NCBI GenBank assembly: GCA_028720205.1
Contig: JAQYLE010000014.1
Coordinates: 1 to 64,000 of the forward strand
Length of the DNA stretch: 64,000 nt
Source of the DNA: Clostridia bacterium
Lineage (GTDB): Bacteria > Bacillota > Clostridia > Christensenellales > Borkfalkiaceae
Direction: 5' to 3'
Shown: positions 17,793 to 27,623 of the stretch, piece by piece
Layout: every line of letters begins with the position of its first letter
How positions within the stretch are numbered: position 1 is the stretch's first letter
The notes under the pieces: generated by a model
What the model saw: the letters and a program-made list of their open reading frames with translations, nothing else
Database searches by the model: none
Told to the model about the DNA's origin: nothing
Made by a program: the position numbers and the translations under genes

Positions 17793-20700
17793 TTTCTTTT
17801 TCTCCTTTTTACCAATAAGATTGTTCCAACGACGACGCCCGCTAAGACCGCTACGCCTCCGACTACCGCCCACGCTATCGCCGCTACGTTCAGTTTTTTG
17901 ATTTCATAAGTTTTTTCTGTCAGATTCCCGGTATAATCCACGGCTCTCACCGTTACGCGATACTTTCCTTTCAAAGCCGTGAATTTACCGTCTTCTAATT
18001 CAACCAGCCGACCGTCGCATGTCACGATTACGCTAACGGAAAGTTCTCCGTCCTCGTCGTCGACTGCCGTAAAACCGCTCACGTCGATGCTTTCACCGCT
18101 TTTATAATGCTTTGGCAGTGTGGGGCCCGAAATTAAGGGAGCAATCCCGTCCACAATCGTCATAAGTTCTTCCAGATATACCGTTTCCTCGTTTTTTGTC
18201 GCGGTATAAACTATCGTATACGTTCCGCGTCCGTCTGCCACGAAGGCGGTTTCCTCGCCTTCGTAAACCGTCTTATCTCCGTTTTTTACGGTGATGAGTA
18301 TTCGCGCGTCCGAGACCTCGTTACCGAAATAATCTTTCACGTTCGCTTCGCTCAGAAGTATGGTTTTCCCCGTCTTTTCCGTAACGGAATTTTCCCGGTT
18401 CAACGAGATTTCCAGCCAATAGTCGCGGACGTCGAAAACAAATACGAGCTTATCCGTAAATCCCGCAGAATCCACCGCGCGATATTCAACAACGTACATT
18501 CCCGAAGAGGCGGGAATAAAAATGCCGTCGACAAGCAGATCCGAAACGTCGGTTTCGTTTTCTCCTGCAAGTTTTTTGATCGTTACCGTGTATCCGAGAC
18601 GAGAGAATCCGATATCTTCAACTACCGCTTCGGGCAACAGAACGGATGCTCCGGTCAACGCTTTGAACACAAAACTTTTGGCACTGAGTTTTTCGATAAG
18701 CTGCGCTCCATCTAACCGCTCTATGTCCGATTGCGGCACAATGACGGGAGCGCTATAATCGATGGCGTCGATCAGCACCCATGCATATCCGATATTACCC
18801 GCCTCGTCCGTTGCGGTAAAACGCAACGTATAGACGCCCGCCCGATCGAACAGCGCGGAAAGATCTGTTCCGTCCTGTATTTCTATCCATTTTTCCGAGG
18901 CGGTATCTCCCCTTTTCTCACCGTATAAAAATTCGGTTTTCTCAAGAGAAACAACTATGTCTTTATTGTCTAAAATTTCTATTTCCGAATAGGAAACGAT
19001 AAGCTCTCCGCTTCCCGCGTCATAATTAAAATCTCCTTCTTTCCAGAAAATTTCGGGCGGAACATCGTCGTAGGAAATTAAAATTTTTCTAATCAAAACA
19101 TCTCGGTTCAGCACGCCTTCCGTCGTATACTCCACCGTGTATGTAACCGTATATTCTCCTATTGGCGAATCGTTTCCGAAACGATACGCATCTCCCGTAA
19201 ATTGTTCCTCTCCGTTAAACAGAACGGAAATATTCACGCTTACAGACGATGAAGACGAGATATTCCCCAATATCCCGTCGCTTACGGTGATATTGTTACG
19301 CTCTATTACGAAAGCAGGGCGCTTTTCGCCGATAACCCACTTTTCTTCGGCTGTATTTCCGGATGAGAATTCCACCTTAATTCTAACCGCGTCCAGATAG
19401 ATTTGTTTAAAGATTTCGTTCCCTTTGCAGTCGGTGCCTCTGTATTCGAGCAGATATTTTCCGGAGTTGGGAAACACATAATATAGATTTTCCTTTACGG
19501 CAACCGTTTCCAGTACGGTTCCGTTTTGACGGATCGTAAGGAATAAAGCGACATTTTCTCCGCTATTCATATTCGAATAAGCGCGCGCACCCAATTGAAT
19601 TCCGGTCGGCGTCAAACTATCTTTCGCCTCGTCGCCCGAAAACAACGCGTTAGAAAATTCAATGCCCGTTTCCAGCCGATCGTAAACGGTAAAATCGCAA
19701 AAAAATTCTGCCCCGTCCGCCCCGAAACTATCCTTCCAGTCTCTGTAAAAAACGCGGTATACGCCCGATTCGGTCGGTCTGAAAGAAGCGTCTTTTCCCC
19801 GATAAACCTCTATGCCTTGACTGTATACGACGTATTCTCCGTTGAAGGAGAGAGACGGTTCGATTACGTCGCAGAGTACCGGCTCGACAAACGCATAATC
19901 TTCGCCGAGCAACAAGTTATCCGAAGACGCGTACCCTGCGGGAGCTGCGTTTCGAACGATTCTTCCGAAATTGTTGTCGAAACTCTGCCCGTCGATTCCG
20001 AGAATCATCAATCCGGCAGGAGCCGAAGGATCGCTGCTGTTTACCGTTACGGAAAGCTTAACGGATTTCGATGAAAATCCCTTAAATTTTACGTCGGACA
20101 GGCTAAGCCCGAGCGCATTGCCAAAATCGGGATTTCTTAAATCGCGCACCAAAACCGGCGCATCAACTTCTCCTTCCGTTCCGGAAACGAATCTATAAGG
20201 AGCAACGTAAACGCAATCGGATTCATTATCGTAATACAATTTGACTGAATCGTATTTTCCCGTATACGAAGAGGCGCCCGCAACTCCGCTATCCGCAAGT
20301 CCGAAAGGCAAATGCGTTCCTTCCGTCGCGGAAAGTTCGTTCTTATTGATCCCGAGAAGTTCCTGTCCTTTTCCGCCCGCCGTAACATAGGCAAAATCAG
20401 CCGTCATCGATTGCGTGATACGTATTTCAACATAAATATTCTCGTTTGCGGAATCCGTCAGGCGTATCGTAATATTGCTTAACCCGGCCGCTTTTTTTCC
20501 CTCTCTCTGAGTGACTAACGGCATCAGTTCCAATAAACAATCGGACGAAGTATTGTCCGCAAGATAAATTTCTCCCGTATAAGAAACCGTGGCATTATCG
20601 CCTCTGGCGGCAAAACCGATTCCTTTATAGGTGCTTCCGTCGCCGTACGTAGGGGTTCGCTGTACCGTACCGGAGTAAATCACGGCAGAAGAATCCGCCG

Positions 20701-22342
20701 AAAGTAATTCGGAAAGTTGCGAATAGACGTAAATTTCCCGTACTTCTTCATACGAATCCCCGTCTTTTTCAGCAGTCAGAACAAGCCGCCATATTCCCGC
20801 CGTCACGGGGACGAATTGCCGTTCCGTCGATCCGTCGTCCGAAAATTCCTCGCTACCGTCCGGGCGAAGAAGCCGTCTTCTCGCCGTCGCCTCTTCAGTC
20901 CCCTGAAACGCTTCAACCGCGGGAACTTCCACCCCCGTGCCGACAAACGCATATTCCGCTAAACGTCCGCATTCAAAATGCATTCTTTCGAGCACCTGTA
21001 CCGATACGCTTGTTTCAGGAACCGCGTTGTTGAAAAGATCTGTTGCCCGAAAAACGATACGATATTCTCCCGCCCGATCAGGCGTAAAAGAATCTTTACC
21101 GTCCGCCGTCAGCCCTTCGAGAATCAGATTTCCTCCCGAATAAACATCGGCAAACACTTCATCGGTATATCCGTTCAGATACCCCTCGTTTATCGTATGA
21201 ACGCACGGAATGAAAACGGTTTCCCCGATTCCGTAGTTTTGCTTCGGCTCGGACAAGAAAGACAGAGAACTTTTTTCCGGCAATTTGCTTGCCGTGGGCA
21301 ATTTGTATTCCAGAAAAGCGTTGCCGTTCGGGTCTTTAAACTGCACGGTGTACGTGCCCGTTTCCGTAACGAAAGAGGAATCGCGCGTTACAGGTCCGTC
21401 AAACGGTTTCTGCGACATCTTTTTCACGGTGCAAACGAACCCCTCGGCGTCCCTTTTTCCGTACAGAAGATCAAAGCTGCACGGCATCGGCAGACGATAA
21501 ACGGTGTTCTGATATGCCTGCGCGTTACGCGTAATGACAAACGTCTTTTCCTCTGATTCCGAAATCACGTTTCGTCCGTCGAGCTCCGTTAAAAGAAACG
21601 AAGACGAGGTGACTTCCGAAGAAAATGTTTTATCAAGAAAACGAACGGACGTATAGGCCGTAACCGAAAAATCAACTTCTCCCGACGGGAATCCGTCGAA
21701 AACGACGGGATCGATTACGTCGGAATAACCGTCAAGAGACCTCACTAAGGTTTTTTGCTCACCCGTAGCCACATAAACGTCTTTTCTTTCGTTATCGTAA
21801 ATAAAAGAAATCGGCTTTCCGGAAGAAGTTTCTACTCTCGTTCCGTCCAGAGCGTAAGCCCCGTCGACGACAAAGATTCCGTCTTCGTCTTTCACATATC
21901 CCGCCGTATTTTCTCCGAGTACGCCTGCCGAAGCGTAATAATCTTCCATTAATACACCGTTCTGCGCCCGCTTGCCAAGCACGGCGCAAAAACCTCTGTT
22001 CGGATCTTTCGCATCGCAAACGCGTATTTCAAGGCGCACAAGTCCCGTAAGATCCGGAATGATCGTACATAAAGCGTCCGACTCGGTATTGTCGGCAATA
22101 TATAAAGTATGTCTGTAATCCAGACGGTAAACGGAAGAAGAAGAAACGGTTTCAATCCCCGAAAGATTGTTTCCGTCAACGGAAGCAACGCCGATCCGCA
22201 TATCGGCGTTTTCCGCGGAAAACATATCCGACGGAAAAACGCTCTCCGCCGTACCCGAAAGAGGCAAAGCGATCGCCGCACAAAAACACAATGCAAAGCC
22301 GACGCTTAATCCGTATATCGTCTTTCTGTATGATTTTATCAT
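17789..22342 (-). CDS. Giant Ig-like surface protein with C-terminal membrane anchor
   Basis: The 1517-residue product has a signal segment (YGLSVGFALCFCAAIALPLS) and a C-terminal span followed by a basic tail (VVGGVAVLAGVVVGTILLVK then RRKRK). It carries two copies of the module shared with the neighbouring giant proteins (about residues 50-280 and 570-830, the second ending MILGIDGQSFDN). A long series of Ig-like repeats follows, with motifs such as YTLRFTATDEAGNIGYA and YVVEYRAVDSAG. It should stand out from the membrane as a long arm. ATG 22342 is chosen because it immediately precedes the signal segment, although its ribosome site (GGGAAAAG) is weak; upstream in-frame codons would give an unlikely basic leader. 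Confidence 0.82.
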   Translation of the reverse strand: MIKSYRKTIYGLSVGFALCFCAAIALPLSGTAESVFPSDMFSAENADMRIGVASVDGNNLSGIETVSSSSVYRLDYRHTLYIADNTESDALCTIIPDLTGLVRLEIRVCDAKDPNRGFCAVLGKRAQNGVLMEDYYASAGVLGENTAGYVKDEDGIFVVDGAYALDGTRVETSSGKPISFIYDNERKDVYVATGEQKTLVRSLDGYSDVIDPVVFDGFPSGEVDFSVTAYTSVRFLDKTFSSEVTSSSFLLTELDGRNVISESEEKTFVITRNAQAYQNTVYRLPMPCSFDLLYGKRDAEGFVCTVKKMSQKPFDGPVTRDSSFVTETGTYTVQFKDPNGNAFLEYKLPTASKLPEKSSLSFLSEPKQNYGIGETVFIPCVHTINEGYLNGYTDEVFADVYSGGNLILEGLTADGKDSFTPDRAGEYRIVFRATDLFNNAVPETSVSVQVLERMHFECGRLAEYAFVGTGVEVPAVEAFQGTEEATARRRLLRPDGSEEFSDDGSTERQFVPVTAGIWRLVLTAEKDGDSYEEVREIYVYSQLSELLSADSSAVIYSGTVQRTPTYGDGSTYKGIGFAARGDNATVSYTGEIYLADNTSSDCLLELMPLVTQREGKKAAGLSNITIRLTDSANENIYVEIRITQSMTADFAYVTAGGKGQELLGINKNELSATEGTHLPFGLADSGVAGASSYTGKYDSVKLYYDNESDCVYVAPYRFVSGTEGEVDAPVLVRDLRNPDFGNALGLSLSDVKFKGFSSKSVKLSVTVNSSDPSAPAGLMILGIDGQSFDNNFGRIVRNAAPAGYASSDNLLLGEDYAFVEPVLCDVIEPSLSFNGEYVVYSQGIEVYRGKDASFRPTESGVYRVFYRDWKDSFGADGAEFFCDFTVYDRLETGIEFSNALFSGDEAKDSLTPTGIQLGARAYSNMNSGENVALFLTIRQNGTVLETVAVKENLYYVFPNSGKYLLEYRGTDCKGNEIFKQIYLDAVRIKVEFSSGNTAEEKWVIGEKRPAFVIERNNITVSDGILGNISSSSSVSVNISVLFNGEEQFTGDAYRFGNDSPIGEYTVTYTVEYTTEGVLNRDVLIRKILISYDDVPPEIFWKEGDFNYDAGSGELIVSYSEIEILDNKDIVVSLEKTEFLYGEKRGDTASEKWIEIQDGTDLSALFDRAGVYTLRFTATDEAGNIGYAWVLIDAIDYSAPVIVPQSDIERLDGAQLIEKLSAKSFVFKALTGASVLLPEAVVEDIGFSRLGYTVTIKKLAGENETDVSDLLVDGIFIPASSGMYVVEYRAVDSAGFTDKLVFVFDVRDYWLEISLNRENSVTEKTGKTILLSEANVKDYFGNEVSDARILITVKNGDKTVYEGEETAFVADGRGTYTIVYTATKNEETVYLEELMTIVDGIAPLISGPTLPKHYKSGESIDVSGFTAVDDEDGELSVSVIVTCDGRLVELEDGKFTALKGKYRVTVRAVDYTGNLTEKTYEIKKLNVAAIAWAVVGGVAVLAGVVVGTILLVKRRKRK

Positions 22343-22377
22343 ATTTTCGCTTTTCCCGATTATTTTATCCGCACGAT

Positions 22378-22425
22378 CTCCGGAAAGGGTTTCACCGTTC
22401 CGGAGAACGCGCCGTCCGTCCCGTT
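22378..22425 (-). promoter_or_regulatory. Two hairpins between the giant surface-protein genes
   Basis: In the gap between the two giant-protein genes an 8-bp perfect stem (CTCCGGAA at 22378-22385 with TTCCGGAG at 22398-22405) is followed by a short stem GTCCC/GGGAC around 22418-22432. No T-run follows on the minus strand, so these look like RNA processing or stability elements rather than a terminator. This would help set different amounts of the two surface proteins. Inference only. Confidence 0.4.
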
Positions 22426-22457
22426 CGGGGACGATTAACAATTTAATTTTCCGTAGG

Positions 22458-25400
22458 TTAATCTTTCTTCTTTTTGCAAAGAATAGCCACGCCAGCAAGC
22501 AACGACATTGACATCATTCCCAAACTTCCGATAAACGATCCGCACCCTGATTTTTTTGCGGGGGGATTTTCCGAACCGGGATCTCCACCTGAAGACGGAG
22601 GAGGCGTCACAGGATCGGACGAAGGAGGCGTCACAGGATCAGACGAAGGAAGAATGGTAAGATCCTTTTCCAGATCCCCTTCGTAGTTTTGCTCCCCGAC
22701 GGTATAAGAGAATACAAACACTACCTTATATTCACCCGCTTCAAGCGTATCGTTCAGAACGACGTTCTCGCCGCTCGAAATCACCGTTTCGCCTTTCATC
22801 AATTTAACAGTCAAGACGAAATCGGTAACTTCGCCCGCCTCTGCATCGACAATGCGCAAATCGTCCTTATTAAATGTAACGCCGTCGCCGCCGACCGTAT
22901 ATGAATTCTTCGTCGGATTGAGATCGGATACCTCAAAGCGGTTCCGTACTTCGAAATCGAAAGATACCGTTTCGCCTTTCTTTCCCATAGCATCGGTATA
23001 ATCCGAATAAGTTACCGTATAAATACCCGCTTTTTCGGCGACGAATTTACCGTCCGTAATCTGTACGGAAACATCGCCGCACGATACTTTAGTCCGTCCG
23101 TTAAACGTAATTTTTCCGTCGATGATATCGTAAACAGACGCTTCTTTCAAAACGATTTCGTCTCCGATATATGCGTTTGCATACGTCTGATTCCCCAACG
23201 TAAGAGAAGGCGCCGCATTCTCGGTAAGAATTCCGGCCTTGTTGTCAAACGATTGCCCGTTGAGCCCCAATAAAAGCAGCTTTGCGGTCTTGCCCGCACC
23301 GATATTCAGGAATTGGAAAGAAACGTATACTTCGCCTGTCGTAAAGCCCTCGAACGGATCGCCGAATCCTGCACCGTATTTATCGGCGGAACCGAAATCT
23401 CTCACTTTCGTATAGTTCTCGTTTGCGTCCTCTCCGAGGTTTTTCCAACGGGCGGGGTAAGCATACAACGCATTATCTTTCAGATAGAGTTTGACTGAAT
23501 TAAAGCCGAGCGTATAGTCGGGGTTGCCTCCGTTGCTCTGCGTGCCGTCGAAGCCGAAAGGAAGAAATGTACCGTATGTTCCGTGAAGAGCGTCGCCCGC
23601 GAAAAGAACGGTACCGTCCGCCTGCTTGTCTACATTCTTATGCCAACCCGCAAACTGCTGTCCGGTTGCGGCGGCTTTAAGATGAGACAGATTGGATGAA
23701 GAGGCATATACGCTATAATCAATCGTGATTTTTTTCTGCGCGTCGTATTTATCCGTCAAGGTGATCAACAAACTGCCGAAATCGAATTCCCATTTGCCCT
23801 GCACGTCGCTGACGATCATAAATTCAACGAACGGCGTATCAAGACTATCATTCAGGTTAATTGCTTCCTGATAAGTGAAAACGTCGTTGCTTGTCGTAGC
23901 CGTTACCAAGACGCCCGTTCTGGTATCAGTCACGCCTTTGGTCGGCGTATAAGAATATCCGTTTTTACCGATGTTTACGCTTTCCGACGTCGCATCCGCC
24001 GACAACAGATCCTTGCCGTAAACGCCCGAATAGATTTCGTATTCTCTCGTTCTCGTTTCGCCGTCAAACTCATAGCTGTAAACGAGGGTATATTTCCCTG
24101 CTTTTTCTAATTCGGCAGCGTTGTAAGTAACAGCATCCGCTTCGGCAGACAAAGCCGTTTCCTTCTTGTCCGGATCGATCAATTTTGCCGTGACGGCATA
24201 ATTTTCATCTCCAAAAACGGCGATACCGACGGGGAAACGCGCCTCGCTGCCGACTTCATAACTTTCGGTAAGTTCCGTCGCGAGAGAAAAGTCTGCGTCG
24301 AAATAGACCTCCGTCTGCTTTTCAAGCGTTTTTTGCACACCCGTGCTGTCCGTAACGGTATAGCGCAGCGTATAATTCCCTTTTTCTGCAAACACGTATT
24401 CCGCGCCGACGAACGTTTCATAGCCGGAGAAAGAGGCGATTTCCTGCGTACCTTTCAAAATCTGCACGTCCGCATATTTTTTAATGCCGTAATTTAAGCC
24501 CGCGTCAGTTAAAACAGCGGGGGAAACGGTATACGGAACGCCTTTCAGCACTTTGTTCTGAACCTGTCCGTCTACGGCAAGAGTTCCGGAAACAGCGTTT
24601 GCAGGTAAAACATTCAACGGAGATACAGCCGTTTTGCCGTTTTCGGTATAAGCGACAGAATACGTTCCCGCGACGGTCGGCGTGAATTTCCCGTTCGAAA
24701 CGCTTACGGAACCTCCGGAAGGATCTGTTACGGTATAGGCGCCGCTAACGCTCGAGTCGGAAACGCCGCTCTTTGCCCCGAAAATTTTGGCGGCGGGAAG
24801 AGTATATTCGCTTCCGACGACGCCGGCTTTTTCAAGAACGGGCACGCCGCCGCTCTTCGCGTCGGTAGTCGAAAAATTCTCGCCCAACGTCTGTCCGTCC
24901 ACGGAACAGATCATGTAATGCGCGCTATCAAACCGATTTACGCCGTCGGCGGTTAACCCCATTGTCTCCACTTTGACGGACACGATAACGGCTTCGCTAT
25001 CGAAAACGTCGCTCACCGCGCCGCCGTACTTTGTTGAATCCACGGAAAAATCGCGGATCATTAAAGCGTTGGTTTCACTGTCGACCGTTCCGCCGAAACC
25101 GCTCTCTCCGCTCGCATAGCGACTCGGCGATACGTAGAGCTTGGTTCCGTCCAGATAGAAAGCATACGGTTTATGTTCGCTGACAGCATAATTCGAGTTA
25201 TTCCCTCCAAGTCCCACGCCGATATTCATCGCCCAATCGGCGTCATAGGTACCGTCTTTCTTTACGCCAGTCAATTTTTGGGCGGCGCCGGCTCTAGCCA
25301 AAGTTCTCGCGCTGTTCAAGGCATTGAACGAGGAATCCATAGAGATTTCAACGAACTTCTCATAGTCGTATGCGTCCGTCAAGGTAATCGTCAATTTTTC

Positions 25401-25748
25401 GGCTTCCGCAAAACCAGTAATCTGTCCGTCCGCGTTCTTTTCGGGCGTCATCAACAGTTCCAGAATCGGCGTATCCAAGCCGTTATCTCCGATATAGACG
25501 GGATTTTTCAACGTTACCGTCGCTCCCGCCGTCGCCGTTACTCCGACGCCTTTATACGTCGTTCCGTTCCCCGCCACATAAGATTCGTCCGCTTTCGTCT
25601 CCGCGTTTACCGCATTGAACAGCGAAGCGGCACTGGAATCGGCGTTTGCGCCGAAAAATCCCGTCAGCGATGCGCTTGCTCCCGCAACGCCAATGACCAA
25701 AGCCGCCGAAAGAGCCGCTTTTTTCATCGTTTTGCTTTTTTTGCTCAT
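22458..25748 (-). CDS. Giant surface protein with Cys-Gly C-terminal sorting-like tail
   Basis: The 1096-residue product has a signal peptide (KKAALSAALVIGVAGASASL) and two copies of the shared module (about residues 60-310 and 590-870). The second copy ends GEVYVSFQFLNI and LLLGLNGQSFDN. Ig-like repeats separate them. The C-terminus has a Pro/Ser/Asp repeat linker, then KKSGCGSFIGSLG, a hydrophobic span and KKKKD, a three-part tail like those of CTERM-type sorting signals but with Cys-Gly at the head. ATG 25748 has a strong GGAGG. It is separated from the oxidoreductase gene by a 56-base AT-rich gap, so an extra promoter or weak hairpin there (AACGGGAAACCG) is possible. Function inferred: glycan binding at the cell surface. 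Confidence 0.83.
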   Translation of the reverse strand: MSKKSKTMKKAALSAALVIGVAGASASLTGFFGANADSSAASLFNAVNAETKADESYVAGNGTTYKGVGVTATAGATVTLKNPVYIGDNGLDTPILELLMTPEKNADGQITGFAEAEKLTITLTDAYDYEKFVEISMDSSFNALNSARTLARAGAAQKLTGVKKDGTYDADWAMNIGVGLGGNNSNYAVSEHKPYAFYLDGTKLYVSPSRYASGESGFGGTVDSETNALMIRDFSVDSTKYGGAVSDVFDSEAVIVSVKVETMGLTADGVNRFDSAHYMICSVDGQTLGENFSTTDAKSGGVPVLEKAGVVGSEYTLPAAKIFGAKSGVSDSSVSGAYTVTDPSGGSVSVSNGKFTPTVAGTYSVAYTENGKTAVSPLNVLPANAVSGTLAVDGQVQNKVLKGVPYTVSPAVLTDAGLNYGIKKYADVQILKGTQEIASFSGYETFVGAEYVFAEKGNYTLRYTVTDSTGVQKTLEKQTEVYFDADFSLATELTESYEVGSEARFPVGIAVFGDENYAVTAKLIDPDKKETALSAEADAVTYNAAELEKAGKYTLVYSYEFDGETRTREYEIYSGVYGKDLLSADATSESVNIGKNGYSYTPTKGVTDTRTGVLVTATTSNDVFTYQEAINLNDSLDTPFVEFMIVSDVQGKWEFDFGSLLITLTDKYDAQKKITIDYSVYASSSNLSHLKAAATGQQFAGWHKNVDKQADGTVLFAGDALHGTYGTFLPFGFDGTQSNGGNPDYTLGFNSVKLYLKDNALYAYPARWKNLGEDANENYTKVRDFGSADKYGAGFGDPFEGFTTGEVYVSFQFLNIGAGKTAKLLLLGLNGQSFDNKAGILTENAAPSLTLGNQTYANAYIGDEIVLKEASVYDIIDGKITFNGRTKVSCGDVSVQITDGKFVAEKAGIYTVTYSDYTDAMGKKGETVSFDFEVRNRFEVSDLNPTKNSYTVGGDGVTFNKDDLRIVDAEAGEVTDFVLTVKLMKGETVISSGENVVLNDTLEAGEYKVVFVFSYTVGEQNYEGDLEKDLTILPSSDPVTPPSSDPVTPPPSSGGDPGSENPPAKKSGCGSFIGSLGMMSMSLLAGVAILCKKKKD
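22600..22647. repeat. 24-bp tandem repeat coding a Ser-Asp-Pro linker
   Basis: Two near-identical 24-bp units (one base different) encode SSDPVTPP twice in the linker before the C-terminal tail of the surface protein. Such repeats can change copy number by slippage and alter linker length. Confidence 0.75.
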
Positions 25749-25804
25749 TTTTTTTCCTCCATAAATTAATATTATTAAAGCGGTTTCCCGTTTTAATTTC
25801 AGAT

Positions 25805-26881
25805 TTACATAAATACAGGTCTGCCCGTTTCGATACTGTCATACACTGCAAGCATCGCCCGTATAGTATTTCTATGGTGCTTCAGATTAATCATAGGCGT
25901 TTTTCCCGTTCTGATGCACTCCACAAACTCGTCTATCAAGCCTACCCATTCGTCAAAATAGGTATATTGTACTGTATATCTTTCTTTCGGCGCCGTGTTA
26001 TGATAAATATTGGGGCCGAAACAATCCGCCATAAGGCTTCCTTTTTCACCGTGCAACGTTACGTTCACTTCCATTCGTTTAGGGTTAATCTCCCAGCCGC
26101 GGACGGGTTTTTTTATTCTTTCTTCCGATTTTCCCCAAGACGGATCGAGCGAAAATACCGTCCCGTCTTTCATTCGTCCCGTCACGCAAAGCATATCCTC
26201 TTCCTCGAGGTCTTTCCGAATATTCGGCGCCGCTTGCGCGAAAATCATTTCGAATTCGCTTCCCGTTACAACCCGGATCAGATCGAAAATATGCGGATGA
26301 TCGCACAACGCTCCTCCGCGATAACGGGAATCCCCCGGTTTAAGCGCGCGTCTGCAACCATAACTGTATTCCGGCTTTCCCTGCCAAGGGAAAGCCCATG
26401 CCGGGCACAGAGTCACGTTGGTGGCGTTAAAAGAAAGAAGTCTTCCGATTTTCCCGTTCTCTTTTAATTCTTTCAAGCGTTTCACAACGGGATTATAATG
26501 TAATTCCAGTTCCACTTGACAAACGATATGATTTTTCTCTACGAGTTCTTCCATTTCGTCGTATTCTTTCATGTCGAACGTAGGAATCTTCATTGACAAA
26601 ATATGAACTCCGCGTTCTGCGCAAAGCCTCATCTGTTTTAAATGTTCGCTGTTTTCGCTAGCTATGACGACCGCTTCGATTTCCGGATGCGCGGAAAACA
26701 TCTCTTCTTCCGTTTCGTAACAAGGAATGCCCTTAACGTTCTCCTCGAAAAATTCTTTTGCCAAAGGATCGCGAACCTGAACGGCAACCCAATCCAACAA
26801 CGGATTTTCGTTCAATACCTGAAAATATTTTCTCGTATGACCGTGCGTAAGAGAAAGCATGGCGATTTTAACCGGTTTCAT
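25805..26881 (-). CDS. Gfo/Idh/MocA family oxidoreductase
   Basis: This 358-residue protein has the N-terminal NAD(P)-binding fold (KIAMLSLTHGHTRKYF, then AVVIASENSEHL) and a C-terminal substrate domain with GGALCDHPHIFDLIRVVTG. The usual EKP motif is replaced by KIPTFD, so the catalytic lysine sits in an altered context. Family members oxidise or epimerise sugars and inositols; the substrate here is unknown. ATG 26881 follows AAGGAGGAGG; the longer frame to 26935 is rejected because it overlaps the preceding gene. The stop of that gene lies one base upstream, so the two proteins are probably made together. Confidence 0.88.
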   Translation of the reverse strand: MKPVKIAMLSLTHGHTRKYFQVLNENPLLDWVAVQVRDPLAKEFFEENVKGIPCYETEEEMFSAHPEIEAVVIASENSEHLKQMRLCAERGVHILSMKIPTFDMKEYDEMEELVEKNHIVCQVELELHYNPVVKRLKELKENGKIGRLLSFNATNVTLCPAWAFPWQGKPEYSYGCRRALKPGDSRYRGGALCDHPHIFDLIRVVTGSEFEMIFAQAAPNIRKDLEEEDMLCVTGRMKDGTVFSLDPSWGKSEERIKKPVRGWEINPKRMEVNVTLHGEKGSLMADCFGPNIYHNTAPKERYTVQYTYFDEWVGLIDEFVECIRTGKTPMINLKHHRNTIRAMLAVYDSIETGRPVFM

Positions 26882-26882
26882 T

Positions 26883-27584
26883 TTATTCCTCCTCCTTAAC
26901 GAGAATATTTTCGGATGAGCGATGTGAAAGTTCAACCGATTGTAAAAGTCGTTCCGTTTTTCGATATTCTCTCTCGTAATCGGTTTTATCTTTTCCCGTT
27001 ATAACGTCAAATGCCTGTCGCACCAGCGCGACTTCCTCTTCGTCCAGCCCGAAAAGCTCGAAATCGTTATCGGTATACGTTTCTTCTTCCTCGCTGAAAA
27101 GATATACGGACCGCTGACGATATTGCGTGTCTATCGCTTTGTCGCATACGATTCCCGAAGAAGAGATTGCCTCGTGCTTATCCGTCTCCGCTTCTTTTCG
27201 GCGAAGCGTAAAACCAAGTTCTATAACGCCGACGTAACCTTTTTTCGATTTTATCAGCAAATTTGTCGCGACGTCGTTGCGTACTGTAAAAATTTCGGCA
27301 ACATCGTCTCCCGTCAACCATCCGAACAAATCGATTTCTTTTCTGACCGCTTCTCTCTTATTGGCGGAACATAACCTGACGGACATGGCGCGATACATAC
27401 TCATCCCTTCAAAATACGGCGAAGCGATAATATTTTTCATCTCCGTAAAACGTCGTTCTCTGCGCCAAGGGAGCAACGGAATTTTCTTCCCTCCCGTAAA
27501 GAGCGTATTGCCGCAAAGTTCCGCCTCTTTTTCCGAACCGTATTTCTGCAATAAATCCCTCAATTTCAAATTAAGTTTATCCAT
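26883..27584 (-). CDS. Unrecognised protein, resembles an isolated Gfo/Idh C-terminal domain
   Basis: I do not firmly recognise this 233-residue soluble protein. Its middle part (IDLFGWLTGDDVAEIFTVR, then GYVGVIELGFTL and KHEAISSSGIVCDKAID) runs like the C-terminal beta-sheet domain of Gfo/Idh/MocA oxidoreductases: D-WL-G followed by a glycine-rich strand pair and H-E-I--G. No Rossmann N-terminus is present. Its gene sits one base before that of a complete Gfo/Idh/MocA enzyme. It may form a mixed dimer with that enzyme, or be a degenerate relative. GGAG lies eight bases before ATG 27584. No signal peptide or membrane span. Confidence 0.6.
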   Translation of the reverse strand: MDKLNLKLRDLLQKYGSEKEAELCGNTLFTGGKKIPLLPWRRERRFTEMKNIIASPYFEGMSMYRAMSVRLCSANKREAVRKEIDLFGWLTGDDVAEIFTVRNDVATNLLIKSKKGYVGVIELGFTLRRKEAETDKHEAISSSGIVCDKAIDTQYRQRSVYLFSEEEETYTDNDFELFGLDEEEVALVRQAFDVITGKDKTDYEREYRKTERLLQSVELSHRSSENILVKEEE

Positions 27585-27623
27585 AAATTAACTCCGATTT
27601 ATTCTTCGCCATGCATACGTCGG

